Shown here in pieces: positions 45,272-52,084 of a stretch of DNA of 52,084 bases (positions within the stretch are counted from its first letter, which is position 1; each line of letters begins with the position of its first letter). The DNA is from Halomonas llamarensis (lineage in GTDB: Bacteria > Pseudomonadota > Gammaproteobacteria > Pseudomonadales > Halomonadaceae): positions 1 through 52,084 of the forward strand of contig NZ_JAMJPJ010000024.1 in the NCBI RefSeq assembly GCF_023555005.1. The letters are read 5' to 3'. Position numbers and translations under genes: made by a program. Below the pieces are notes generated by a model. The model did not search any database. It worked only from the letters and a program-made list of their open reading frames with translations, and was not told the origin of the DNA.

Positions 45272-45709
45272 GAGTGTTGCCTCCCAGGTTTACATCAAGC
45301 TCCATGCATCTCCAAAGCAAGCATCACTCAATGCAGCAGTATTCACCTTTGCCTACCCAAGCACGCCTGTTATCAGAGATAAAGTATAACCTTATCAAAT
45401 AACTGATTATTTATACATATTTATATCATCATAATCCTGCCAAATAAAAGTGGACACTTCAACGCACAAAAACCATCACCACCAACGTCAGCAGTAGCAG
45501 GCACAAGCATGGGTATGATCAGGAATGCACCTGATCTATGCCGACTCCAGTCGGATACCGAGACATGAGTCTATCGCTAACACCCGTAAGACGCCCTATC
45601 CCGCGCCTTTTCTGGCACCGTCCTGGCGTGCCTATGTCATCACGTCATTAATATCGCTGCCAATACTGTTTGGGTTGCTTATTGGTCATTCCGGAGCCTG
45701 TCCGAATGT
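45272..45709. other. gene-poor stretch
   Basis: The first 150 bp form the AT-rich upstream region of the RhuM-Fic gene, with an inverted repeat TTATCAGAGATAA near 45370. The rest contains no convincing gene: an open frame at 45525-45731 has no ribosome site and no recognisable product. I see nothing else. Confidence 0.4.
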
Positions 45710-45850
45710 AAAATCACCCCTTCAGCGCTGATTGGCACCTTCGATTACGCCTACCTCATCTTTGCTAGTCGCTGGGGTTACCTGCTATCCAGCAAAGTGC
45801 CCGTCGCCATGACTTGGCTGGGTATGGGCTCTGCGAGGAAGCCAAGCTGA
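45710..45850 (+). pseudogene. remnant of an EamA/DMT transporter gene
   Basis: The frame encodes KITPSALIGTFDYAYLIFAS, then RWGYLLSSKVPVAMTWLGMG and a short run to TGA at 45848. This is the last-but-one helix pair of EamA-family drug/metabolite transporters. No start or upstream helices are found in frame, so it is debris. Confidence 0.5.
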
Positions 45851-45978
45851 CCGAGACTGAACGGAAGCTCTTTGCCGGACGGCAGTTTTTGAACAGCTAT
45901 TGCGTTGAAGGCCTGGGGGCCGAACAGAGCCCGTTACGTGAAGGCTTTGAGTCTGCGCGCGCGCAGTTGCTCGGTTAA
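45826..45978 (+). pseudogene. unidentified coding remnant
   Basis: A frame ending in TAA at 45976 encodes EEAKLTETERKLFAGRQFLN, then SYCVEGLGAEQSPLREGFES and a short end. Its amino-acid mix looks real and it overlaps the end of the transporter remnant in another frame. It has no start and I cannot name it. Confidence 0.25.
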
Positions 45979-46103
45979 AAAGGCGACCCGTTGCGTTGTT
46001 TCCAAACATACATGTGCCGGCTAACCCATCTATTCAGATCATATTATGAGCCGATTAAGGTTTTTATTCGGCTTATGGGCCAGTGAGATGGATTCTTCGA
46101 ATA

Positions 46104-46132
46104 GAAAGGGCCGTCACTTGGACAGCCCTTTC
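46104..46132 (-). terminator. terminator below the Rpn remnant
   Basis: GAAAGGGC (46104-46111) and GCCCTTTC (46125-46132) pair around a 13-base loop. The same structure occurs below the intact Rpn gene at 47606-47634, so it belongs to the duplicated block. Confidence 0.6.
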
Positions 46133-46171
46133 GTTCTATGCATGAATCAGGAATACAGAAAGTAAAGCAGC

Positions 46172-46372
46172 TCAACGCTTACCTTCATTGCGCAGCTTGG
46201 CCATTTGATCTAGCGCAAGACCAGTCGCTTCAGCAATTTGCTCGTCACTAAGCACCCCCAGCTTGAGCAGATGACGGGCTGTTTTCTCAATGCCCAGCTT
46301 TTCACCTTCTTGACGCTCTTGCTGAGCCCAGTTTTCCAAATTTTCTGCCAACATGTCTTTATCCTCCACCAA
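46172..46372 (-). pseudogene. 3' remnant of a second Rpn-family nuclease gene
   Basis: The 66 codons match the last part of the Rpn-family gene at 47673-48623 (LVEDKDMLAENLENWAQQER, then LLKLGVLSDEQIAEATGLAL), with one unit of the GE(R/K)LGIEK repeat missing. The catalytic N-terminal domain is gone; the match ends near 46385 where the toxin-antitoxin genes begin. Confidence 0.75.
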
Positions 46373-46397
46373 ACTGTTGAGCTGATTGAGCTATTGG

Positions 46398-46922
46398 CTA
46401 CGCGGTCAGCAACTCCATTTCCCCGCGGCTACGAACCGGATGGCGAATCCCCTCTTTGGCTATATTCACTTCCAATGCCACTTTTGCAGTCTCCAGCACG
46501 CCAACATCAATTTGGTAGCCCCCTCGGGACATCAGCCAGTCAAGCACCTCCGCCAAGTGCCAGATTGAGGCACTGCCTTCGTGAACCGGCACAGGAAACG
46601 TCGCTCGGTGGGTAAGCATCAACTTGCGCATTGCCTGTCGGGAAATACCCACAACGTCTGCTACATCCGTCAGACCTACAAGATCCGGTGAGGCTTCGAT
46701 CAGCCGCGCGGAAGGGATCGCTCTTTTAACGTCAACCAGTGCCGTTCGAACCGCGTCCTCGGCGTTGCCCGCTTCACGAGAGAATTCCAGCGCCAAGCGG
46801 CCCGGCTGCCCCACGCCCACCAGAGCATCATCACAACCGGCAGCGCCCAAACGCTCCACCAGCGCATCTAGGTCGGCGTCACTGTCAGCCAGTTGGTATT
46901 TCAGCGTAAAAATATATTCCAT
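46398..46922 (-). CDS. probable antitoxin with C-terminal HTH
   Basis: The 174-residue product has an N-terminal alpha/beta domain (MEYIFTLKYQLADSDADLDA) that should bind the toxin, and an HTH at about 80-105 (VGLTDVADVVGISRQAMRKL) for operator binding. The order is toxin then antitoxin with three bases between, as in hicAB. GGAGGG precedes the ATG. It is not a classical HicB; pairing with the small HicA-like gene upstream suggests the role. Confidence 0.65.
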   Translation of the reverse strand: MEYIFTLKYQLADSDADLDALVERLGAAGCDDALVGVGQPGRLALEFSREAGNAEDAVRTALVDVKRAIPSARLIEASPDLVGLTDVADVVGISRQAMRKLMLTHRATFPVPVHEGSASIWHLAEVLDWLMSRGGYQIDVGVLETAKVALEVNIAKEGIRHPVRSRGEMELLTA

Positions 46923-46925
46923 TCT

Positions 46926-47195
46926 TCAACCCTCCGGCTCCGCTTCGTCTCGACGCTTGTGGGTCGAGCACTTGTCCACCACTCTCCGAATTGCCCGGGC
47001 GTGGCTGCCGGGATTTTTCGGTGTACTCCACACGCTCGCGATACAAAACTCACCGCAGCGGCATTCATCATCATTATAGGGGCAGTAAATTTTGCCCCAA
47101 GCATGACTACCGCCGACTTCAACTCGCCAGCCCTCTCTTTCCGCATGTTTGAGAGCAGTTTCAATCTCTTTTTTCGGATGTGCCGGACGAGTCAT
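46926..47195 (-). CDS. HicA-like mRNA-interferase toxin
   Basis: The 89-residue basic product has EIETALKHAEREGWRVEVGG followed by SHAWGKIYCPYNDDECRCGE and ITSxW-like IASVWSTPKNPGSHARAIRR. The G-G-S-H turn holds the His seen in HicA-type dsRBD-fold toxins; the four-cysteine insert is unusual and may bind metal. AGAGG precedes the ATG. It probably cleaves mRNA and is neutralised by the next gene. Confidence 0.65.
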   Translation of the reverse strand: MTRPAHPKKEIETALKHAEREGWRVEVGGSHAWGKIYCPYNDDECRCGEFCIASVWSTPKNPGSHARAIRRVVDKCSTHKRRDEAEPEG

Positions 47196-47385
47196 TATTT
47201 ACCTCTGAGTATGAAGTCACCCCCAAAGGTTGTCAATCGACAACCAGTGTGCAGCAGTTCATGTGCTTACCGACGTTTATCTGAATAAGTAGGCTCGAGA
47301 GACTCTTAACCCTAATAAAAATTAAGAAAAAATATCCGTTAATGCAAGGTTTGCCCAACAGATTGTTTGATCATTATAGGTGAGC

Positions 47386-47481
47386 CTATTGGCTATATCC
47401 TGAACACGCCTCCAAGAGTTGCTTGCCCACGGGATTCAGCGGCTGCCGTTTAGGCCAAAAGGCAATCAGGTTCCGGTCACA
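47386..47481 (-). pseudogene. 3' remnant of a second LysR gene
   Basis: The minus strand encodes RNLIAFWPKRQPLNPVGKQL, then LEACSGYSQ and TAG at 47386. The intact LysR protein encoded at 48706 ends RNLIAFWPKRQPLNQVGQQL and then LSECKA. The match covers only the last 26 codons. The stretch from 47482 to 47605 shows no gene. Confidence 0.75.
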
Positions 47482-47605
47482 CCAGCTTGTTTGGAGCGCG
47501 CACTAATGATTCACGTCAAATAGCTGTTCATTACTGAATATGAACCATTGCATCAAGTTCTTTCATAGCATGGGAAATGTCTGCCATCATCAGCGCCCAA
47601 AAACA

Positions 47606-47634
47606 GAAAGGGCAACCACTCGGACTGCCCTTTC
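47606..47634 (-). terminator. terminator below the Rpn gene
   Basis: GAAAGGGCA (47606-47614) and TGCCCTTTC (47626-47634) pair; on the minus strand the stem is followed by TGTTTTTGG, a reasonable U-tract. Confidence 0.75.
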
Positions 47635-47672
47635 ATTTATGTGCGAATCGGGGATACGAGAGTAAAAGCAGA

Positions 47673-48623
47673 TCAGCGCTTACCTTCAATGCGCAGCTTC
47701 GCCACTTCATCTAGTGCTAGACCAGTCGCTTCTGCAATTTGCTCGTCACTAAGCACTCCCAGCTTGAGCAGATTACGGGCTGTTTTCTCAATACCCAGCT
47801 TCTCACCTTTCTCAATACCCAGCCTTTCGCCTTCCTGGCGTTCTTGCTGAGCCCAATTTTCCAAATTTTCTGCCAACATGTCTTTATCCTCCACCAAACT
47901 GTTGAGCTGATTGAGGTCGACCTCAGCCCCGAGCCGCTGCAGGTGGCGTTTAAGCCAGCGGGTAATAATCTTGTCGATACGTTCTTTGTGAGGATCAGCC
48001 TGAATAATCGCCACGATCCGATCCACGGCTTGCTGCAGCCCCTGGCGATTCGTGGAGGCCTTCTCGATACTGAACACCCCGCTTAGCGGCGACTGTACCA
48101 AACCTAACTGTTCATCAGTATAGCGCCCTTCATCGACCAAGTAATAACGCATCCGTGGCTGGTAGACCTGTAGGAGACCCGGCGGTTCCGGAGTGATCAT
48201 GTCATAGAGGTCTAATGATACTGTCCAGCGTTCTGAACCGTTATAAAGCACTAATGGAAACACCGGCGGTAATCCCTGGCCGGGCGTGATGATCTTCTGC
48301 TTGAGCAACTCACTGTAAAAGCAAGCGGCGTAGTGCATCAGCCTAACCGGCATGGTGCGATCTACAGAGGACTGAAACTCCAACAAGATGTACAGATACA
48401 CCTCTTGGGTCACGCCCTGCCAGTTGACGTTGACTGACCACACCACATCATCAATTTTTTCTTCGAACAGCGGCGTAATGTAGTTGCCGCTATGGCTTTT
48501 CAGAGTAGAAAAGTCCATTAACTGAGCAATCTCGGCGGGCGCAAAGCCTTCGATAAGTTGCTGCACAAACTCAGGATAGCTGAACAGCTCTTTGTAGCCG
48601 GTATCGTGATGGTTGTTGACCAT
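47673..48623 (-). CDS. Rpn-family recombination-promoting nuclease (PD-(D/E)XK)
   Basis: The 316-residue product has the N-terminal motif NNHHDTGYKELFSYPEFVQQ, the catalytic core strands IDDVVWSVNV and YLYILLEFQSSVDRTMPVRL (the ExQ active-site variant), and a helical, charged C-terminus. Rpn proteins cut DNA and promote recA-independent recombination. The C-terminus holds a repeat (GERLGIEKGEKLGIEK). The ATG at 48623 follows AGAGG; a TTG at 48638 is in frame. Its terminator is at 47606 and a decayed copy at 46172. Confidence 0.85.
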   Translation of the reverse strand: MVNNHHDTGYKELFSYPEFVQQLIEGFAPAEIAQLMDFSTLKSHSGNYITPLFEEKIDDVVWSVNVNWQGVTQEVYLYILLEFQSSVDRTMPVRLMHYAACFYSELLKQKIITPGQGLPPVFPLVLYNGSERWTVSLDLYDMITPEPPGLLQVYQPRMRYYLVDEGRYTDEQLGLVQSPLSGVFSIEKASTNRQGLQQAVDRIVAIIQADPHKERIDKIITRWLKRHLQRLGAEVDLNQLNSLVEDKDMLAENLENWAQQERQEGERLGIEKGEKLGIEKTARNLLKLGVLSDEQIAEATGLALDEVAKLRIEGKR

Positions 48624-48705
48624 GGAGACCTCTGCCAATCGTTACAAGACAGATTACCATGCTCATCTCCCTGTAATACATTCACAAGATATAATGAAGG
48701 GCCTG

Positions 48706-49614
48706 TTAAGCTTTGCATTCACTCAGTAATTGCTGGCCAACCTGATTCAGCGGCTGCCGTTTAGGCCAAAAGGCAATCAGGTTCCGGTCACGTCGGGGTG
48801 ATAACGGCAGCATGACCACGTTAGCCATTGGCTTATCATTTAACGCCAATGTGGGCACCAGGCTCACGCCCACATCGCCAGCGACCATCTGTAATAACGT
48901 TCGCGTATCACGTACCCAGAAATCCACCTGGAAGGTATCGACCTCCTCCATCGAGTGGGCAAATATTTGCTGGATAAGCGCTTCACAACCGCCTGACGAC
49001 ATAACAAGCGGGTGCTCCGCCAGTTCCGCCACCGTCACGCTGGCTTGTTTGGTGAGTGGATGGTTTGCGGGCAGTACGGCAACAATCTCGTCCTTCTTTA
49101 ATAGCTGCCAATCAAAGTGCTCACGCCAGTAGGTGAGATTCAACTGGGAGACATCGGTTGTGATGCCCATGTTGATCACGCCGCTTTCCACCCACTCCTT
49201 TATCTCTTCTTCCATCCCTTCCAGAACAAGGCTAATGGCATCCGGGTAGCGGCTCGTAAAGCTCGCAAGCAGGGGCGACAACCAGCCAGATAACGCACTG
49301 GGAATAACACCTATCTTCAGCGTTTCATCCGCCTCGTTATGAAACCGCCCTACTTGCTGGCTTAATACCTGAAGCTCACCCACCACTTTCCTGGCGCTAG
49401 TAAGCACTAACTCTCCTAGCGCGGTGGGTGCCAGCCCTTCTGGGCTTTTTATGATCAGCGGGCCACCTGCCAGATTCTCCAGTGCCTGCATGGAATGACT
49501 CACACCCGATTGGCTAACGCCAAGGCGCTCCGCCGCACGGGTATAAGACTGCGCTTCCGCCACGGCAATCAGCGCGCGAAGTTGGGCAATGGAGATATCC
49601 GCCCCTCTGATCAT
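48706..49614 (-). CDS. LysR-family transcriptional regulator
   Basis: The 302-residue product has the N-terminal winged HTH (LRALIAVAEAQSYTRAAERL, GVSQSGVSHSMQALENLAGG) and a two-lobe effector domain. GAGGAG precedes the ATG at 49614. It is divergent from the DMT transporter gene with 99 bp between, so it probably controls that gene; LysR proteins usually act on the divergent neighbour. The ligand is unknown. Confidence 0.92.
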   Translation of the reverse strand: MIRGADISIAQLRALIAVAEAQSYTRAAERLGVSQSGVSHSMQALENLAGGPLIIKSPEGLAPTALGELVLTSARKVVGELQVLSQQVGRFHNEADETLKIGVIPSALSGWLSPLLASFTSRYPDAISLVLEGMEEEIKEWVESGVINMGITTDVSQLNLTYWREHFDWQLLKKDEIVAVLPANHPLTKQASVTVAELAEHPLVMSSGGCEALIQQIFAHSMEEVDTFQVDFWVRDTRTLLQMVAGDVGVSLVPTLALNDKPMANVVMLPLSPRRDRNLIAFWPKRQPLNQVGQQLLSECKA

Positions 49615-49713
49615 CACAACTCCTCATGGCGACCATGACCTAATTGAGTTTCCAGCGGCATGTTAGCGGCTTCTATGCTGGCCCTTCCCTTATCATCGTG
49701 ACCAGGAGCCCGC

Positions 49714-50571
49714 ATGTCTATCGTCCTGGCGCTAAACGCCATGGTGCTGCTCGGCAGTACGCACTTTATCAATGGCCTGCTCGCCCGTTTTTACCCGTCG
49801 CTCAATATTGCGTTTTACACCCATCTGGGCGGCGCGCTTGTCGGCTTTGCCGGAGCACTGCTCTTTTCCACCTGGGAGCCAACCGTGTGGATATGGGGCG
49901 CACTGGCGGGCATCGGCTCCGCCCTTGGGGCATGGCTGCTTTACCAGGGGTTATCCCGGGCGCCCTTTGCCATCGTGGTGCCTGTTAGCGCGGTCGCGAT
50001 GGTGACCATCGCTCTTGGACTCTCGTTGGTTTTTCTTAGCGAGCGACCCAATGCCTGGGTATGGCTAGGCGTTATGTTAGTCCTGCCCGCTATCTGGTTA
50101 ACGGCAGGCGGGGGTAAACCGAGCAAAATGCGGATGAATAGCAGCACCAGAGCGGGCCTGCTATTGGGTTTAGGCGCAGGCTTAGGGTTTGCCTTGCAGC
50201 TCCACTTCCTTGGCCAAGTGCCTGAGCCAAGCGCTTTCTATGGGATAGCACTCTGCATGCTCAGCGGCGCCGTATGTTGTCTGCCCTTTTATCAATACGC
50301 ACACCCAGCACGAAAGCGCTTTCCACCGTTGGCAACTGCAGCGGGCGGTATCAGTGCATTGGGGCTCACGCTGTATGCGATATCGCGGGAAGGACAGCTA
50401 GCCATTATCAGCATCGTGATTGTGTCGATGTACCCACTGATACCGGTTGTATTTGGCTCGCTGGTGCGTAGGGAAAGGGTTAACAGTGCCAGTATGGTGG
50501 GGATATTGCTTTCAGTTGTGGCGATGGTGATGATTTTGGCGGGGGGGGGGCAGACACCTTACTGTTGTTAA
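49714..50571 (+). CDS. EamA/DMT-superfamily transporter
   Basis: The 285-residue product has about ten membrane helices in two repeats (TM from IVLALNAMVLLGSTHFING to VVAMVMILAGGG), typical of EamA-type drug/metabolite exporters. CAGGAG precedes the ATG. The last codons lie in a run of ten G (50541-50550); as sequenced the protein ends GGGQTPYCC. One G more or less would change the tail. The substrate is unknown; the divergent LysR gene probably regulates it. Confidence 0.85.
   Translation: MSIVLALNAMVLLGSTHFINGLLARFYPSLNIAFYTHLGGALVGFAGALLFSTWEPTVWIWGALAGIGSALGAWLLYQGLSRAPFAIVVPVSAVAMVTIALGLSLVFLSERPNAWVWLGVMLVLPAIWLTAGGGKPSKMRMNSSTRAGLLLGLGAGLGFALQLHFLGQVPEPSAFYGIALCMLSGAVCCLPFYQYAHPARKRFPPLATAAGGISALGLTLYAISREGQLAIISIVIVSMYPLIPVVFGSLVRRERVNSASMVGILLSVVAMVMILAGGGQTPYCC
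50541..50550 (+). repeat. homopolymer run of ten G
   Basis: Ten consecutive G lie ten codons before the stop of the transporter gene. Such runs slip during replication, and both alternative frames stay open for at least several codons past the present stop. It could also hide a sequencing error. Confidence 0.9.
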
Positions 50572-50750
50572 AGGCTTTTTTATATTGTGAGATGTTTAAG
50601 CCCTCATAACGTCCATAATTAACTAATTTTAAGGGCATATGAGAGAAGGGGGCGAAGCATCGTGGATGAACTCCTATTAACAGAACAACGACAAGGACCT
50701 ATTCTTTCTAATAAAAACTAAGCTTATAACAGAATTGTATATTCATTACT

Positions 50751-50760
50751 CTACATGTAG
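50751..50760. promoter_or_regulatory. palindrome upstream of luxR
   Basis: CTACATGTAG is a perfect 10-bp palindrome 42 bp upstream of a TATAAT (50802-50807) before the luxR gene. It is the position where a LuxR-type dimer could bind, but it matches the lux-box consensus poorly. Confidence 0.3.
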
Positions 50761-50833
50761 TGAAATAAAAGCATGCTACCATATTAGTAAGTTCAAGTAG
50801 CTATAATAACGAGCTGGCCGTGGAGGATGCAGC

Positions 50834-51619
50834 GTGACAGGAACTAAACAAGTTGGCTCTACTGAGATAATGAAAGGCTCTATGTTTCAAGCAGATGGGC
50901 GACCAGTACATGATCTTGGTCATTATCTTCTGACTGAAATTCAGCACAACATTGGCAAAGGGGCCTACGAATATACAGAAGTGCTTTCCTGGGCCTTTGA
51001 AAAAATAGGAATCGCTCACTTCAGCTATGTCTATGTGGGCTATCTACCTCCAGAGGCAGATAAGGCGGTCATTTTGGGCAACTATCCGAAGGACTGGGTA
51101 AAACTCTATGAATCGCATGCTCTATATCGTAAGGATCCTATAATTAATCACTCTTCAAAAACCTCCTCAGCTTTTTTCTGGGAGGATAGCTTAAGAAGAG
51201 ACAATGAATCAAACCAAATATTTAATATGTCGGCTCAATATGGCATTGAGCAGGGATTTACTGTTCCAGTACATGAGCCCGGTTGCGCTTTCGGATCAAT
51301 GCATTTAGCAGCTAGCAAAGAAAATTTAGAGTTTGAAAAAGTTGTGCAGAATTACTCATATTTAATATCTACTATTAGCTACATAGCTCACCAACAACGT
51401 CCAAACCTTGCTAGGTTAAAACCTTACCAACGCCTTACAGAGCGGGAAGCCGAGTGCCTACACTGGGTTGCAATGGGCAAGTCCTATGGAGAAATTGCTT
51501 TGATACTAAGCATATCCGAAAGGACTGTTAAATTCCATGCTCAGAATATAATTAAAAAATTGGATTCAGTTAATATTAAGCAAGCGATGACAAAGGCTCT
51601 ACGCATGAACTTGATTTGA
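50834..51619 (+). CDS. LuxR-family quorum-sensing regulator
   Basis: The 261-residue product has an N-terminal autoinducer-binding domain and a C-terminal HTH (LTEREAECLHWVAMGKSYGE, then SERTVKFHAQNIIKKL). The six AHL-pocket and core residues of TraR are all present: Trp88, Tyr92, Asp101, Pro102, Trp116 and Gly141, the first five at the TraR spacing. The start is GTG at 50834 after GGAGG. It is convergent with a LuxI-type synthase gene that overlaps its end by 44 bp. It should respond to an acyl-homoserine lactone. Confidence 0.92.
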   Translation: MTGTKQVGSTEIMKGSMFQADGRPVHDLGHYLLTEIQHNIGKGAYEYTEVLSWAFEKIGIAHFSYVYVGYLPPEADKAVILGNYPKDWVKLYESHALYRKDPIINHSSKTSSAFFWEDSLRRDNESNQIFNMSAQYGIEQGFTVPVHEPGCAFGSMHLAASKENLEFEKVVQNYSYLISTISYIAHQQRPNLARLKPYQRLTEREAECLHWVAMGKSYGEIALILSISERTVKFHAQNIIKKLDSVNIKQAMTKALRMNLI

Positions 51620-52084
51620 GAGAGTAACTATGCGCATCGCAATTTTTATTATGTTTATTAGCAATAAACATAATTTTTTCAAGCGCCTTCGAACAGCATG
51701 GAAGATTTCCGTAATAAACTTTTTCGCTTAATGACCCAGTACCCGTATTGAGAACATTGAGGGGCCATCCACACATCCTTAAGATACGCACCATCATTTC
51801 ATCAACAACCACTTCATAGCTTGCAATCCCTCTCTCCATACCAAAGTCTATCATGCTTATAAATAAAGCATGTGTTCTTATATCAATACTTCTTTTATCA
51901 TAAAAGTGAAATTTATCAGGAGTAATAAAAAACCGCGAGGCCTCCCATGTATATTTAGTAAGCGCGCCACTAACCACATCTTCTCAACCTGAGTTTTGCT
52001 GATCACACTGAGGCATTCTTTATCCAGGAGATCCTCATGGTCCAAGAACTCAATGCTATGCAGGCGTTTTGGCTCGGCCATCTT
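51576..52084 (-). pseudogene. LuxI-family AHL synthase, frameshifted and cut by the window edge
   Basis: The 3' frame (51576 to about 51975) encodes TKYTWEASRFFITPDKFHFY, then ISMIDFGMERGIASYEVVVD, MVRILRMCGWPL and GNLPCC, which are LuxI-family landmarks (the W-E-x-SRF motif and the R-x-L-x2-x-GWP motif). The 5' part lies in another frame (51878-52081: LHSIEFLDHEDLLDKECLSV and ISKTQVEK), so a shift of one base near 51970 breaks the gene. The N-terminus lies beyond the window. If the shift is real the strain makes no AHL from this locus. Confidence 0.75.
51648..51679 (+). terminator. luxR terminator inside luxI
   Basis: ATTATGTTTATT (51648-51659) and AATAAACATAAT (51663-51674) pair perfectly around AGC and run into TTTTT on the plus strand. 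It lies 29 bp after the luxR stop and within the coding sequence of luxI. Confidence 0.75.

Noticed and set aside
45525..45731. 68-codon open frame on the plus strand
   Set aside because: No ribosome site, no recognisable product, and its end overlaps a transporter remnant in another frame.

Overview
The window reads as a chromosomal segment of a gammaproteobacterium close to Halomonas (Halomonadaceae). The gene order queA-tgt-yajC-secD-secF, suhB/trmJ-cysE-iscR-iscS-iscA-ndk-rlmN-pilW-rodZ-ispG-hisS-yfgM-bamB-der and aroE-hemF-tsaC-dprA-lysM / def-fmt-rsmB-trkA-trkH is that of Pseudomonas and Halomonas relatives. The proteins are acidic and the core DNA is GC-rich. The genus is inferred from synteny and protein style, not from a database search.

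Layout. (1) 1-6031: an AT-rich accessory island on the minus strand under one promoter that carries a Fur-box-like site. It encodes an outer-membrane beta-barrel, two Sec-exported precursor peptides with almost identical leaders and divergent ends, a third small peptide, about seven small two-helix membrane proteins in paralogous families, two copies of a Yip1-like membrane protein inside a 700-bp direct duplication, and an exported C39-family cysteine peptidase with all catalytic residues. (2) 6078-41508: conserved core genes for tRNA modification, Sec export, Fe-S assembly, isoprenoid synthesis, cell shape, outer-membrane assembly, shikimate and haem synthesis, protein maturation and K+ uptake. 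(3) 41557-49617: a worn accessory stretch with a higBA module whose toxin is frameshifted, a GGDEF remnant, a RhuM-Fic fusion, transporter debris, a HicA-like toxin-antitoxin pair, and a duplicated Rpn-nuclease/LysR block with one copy decayed. (4) 49714-52084: a DMT transporter ending in a run of ten G, and a convergent luxR/luxI pair in which luxI is frameshifted.

How the genes work together. The core stretch holds long same-strand runs: queA to secF on the plus strand, ndk to der on the plus strand, and lysM to aroE on the minus strand back to back with def-fmt-rsmB. The isc cluster is reduced to iscR-iscS-iscA and runs straight into ndk, with no iscU, hscBA or fdx here.

The best candidate for an undescribed system is the left island. 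My reading is that Sec puts the precursors in the periplasm, the periplasmic C39 peptidase cuts them after a glycine-type leader motif (LSSEEM..TEG), the beta-barrel passes the product through the outer membrane, and the small membrane proteins give self-protection or assist. Iron limitation would switch it on. The parts are seen in the sequence; the pathway is inference. It partly resembles the FapD (C39)/FapF (barrel) arrangement of Pseudomonas amyloid export and the iron-controlled microcins, but it has neither a Fap fibril gene nor an ABC transporter.
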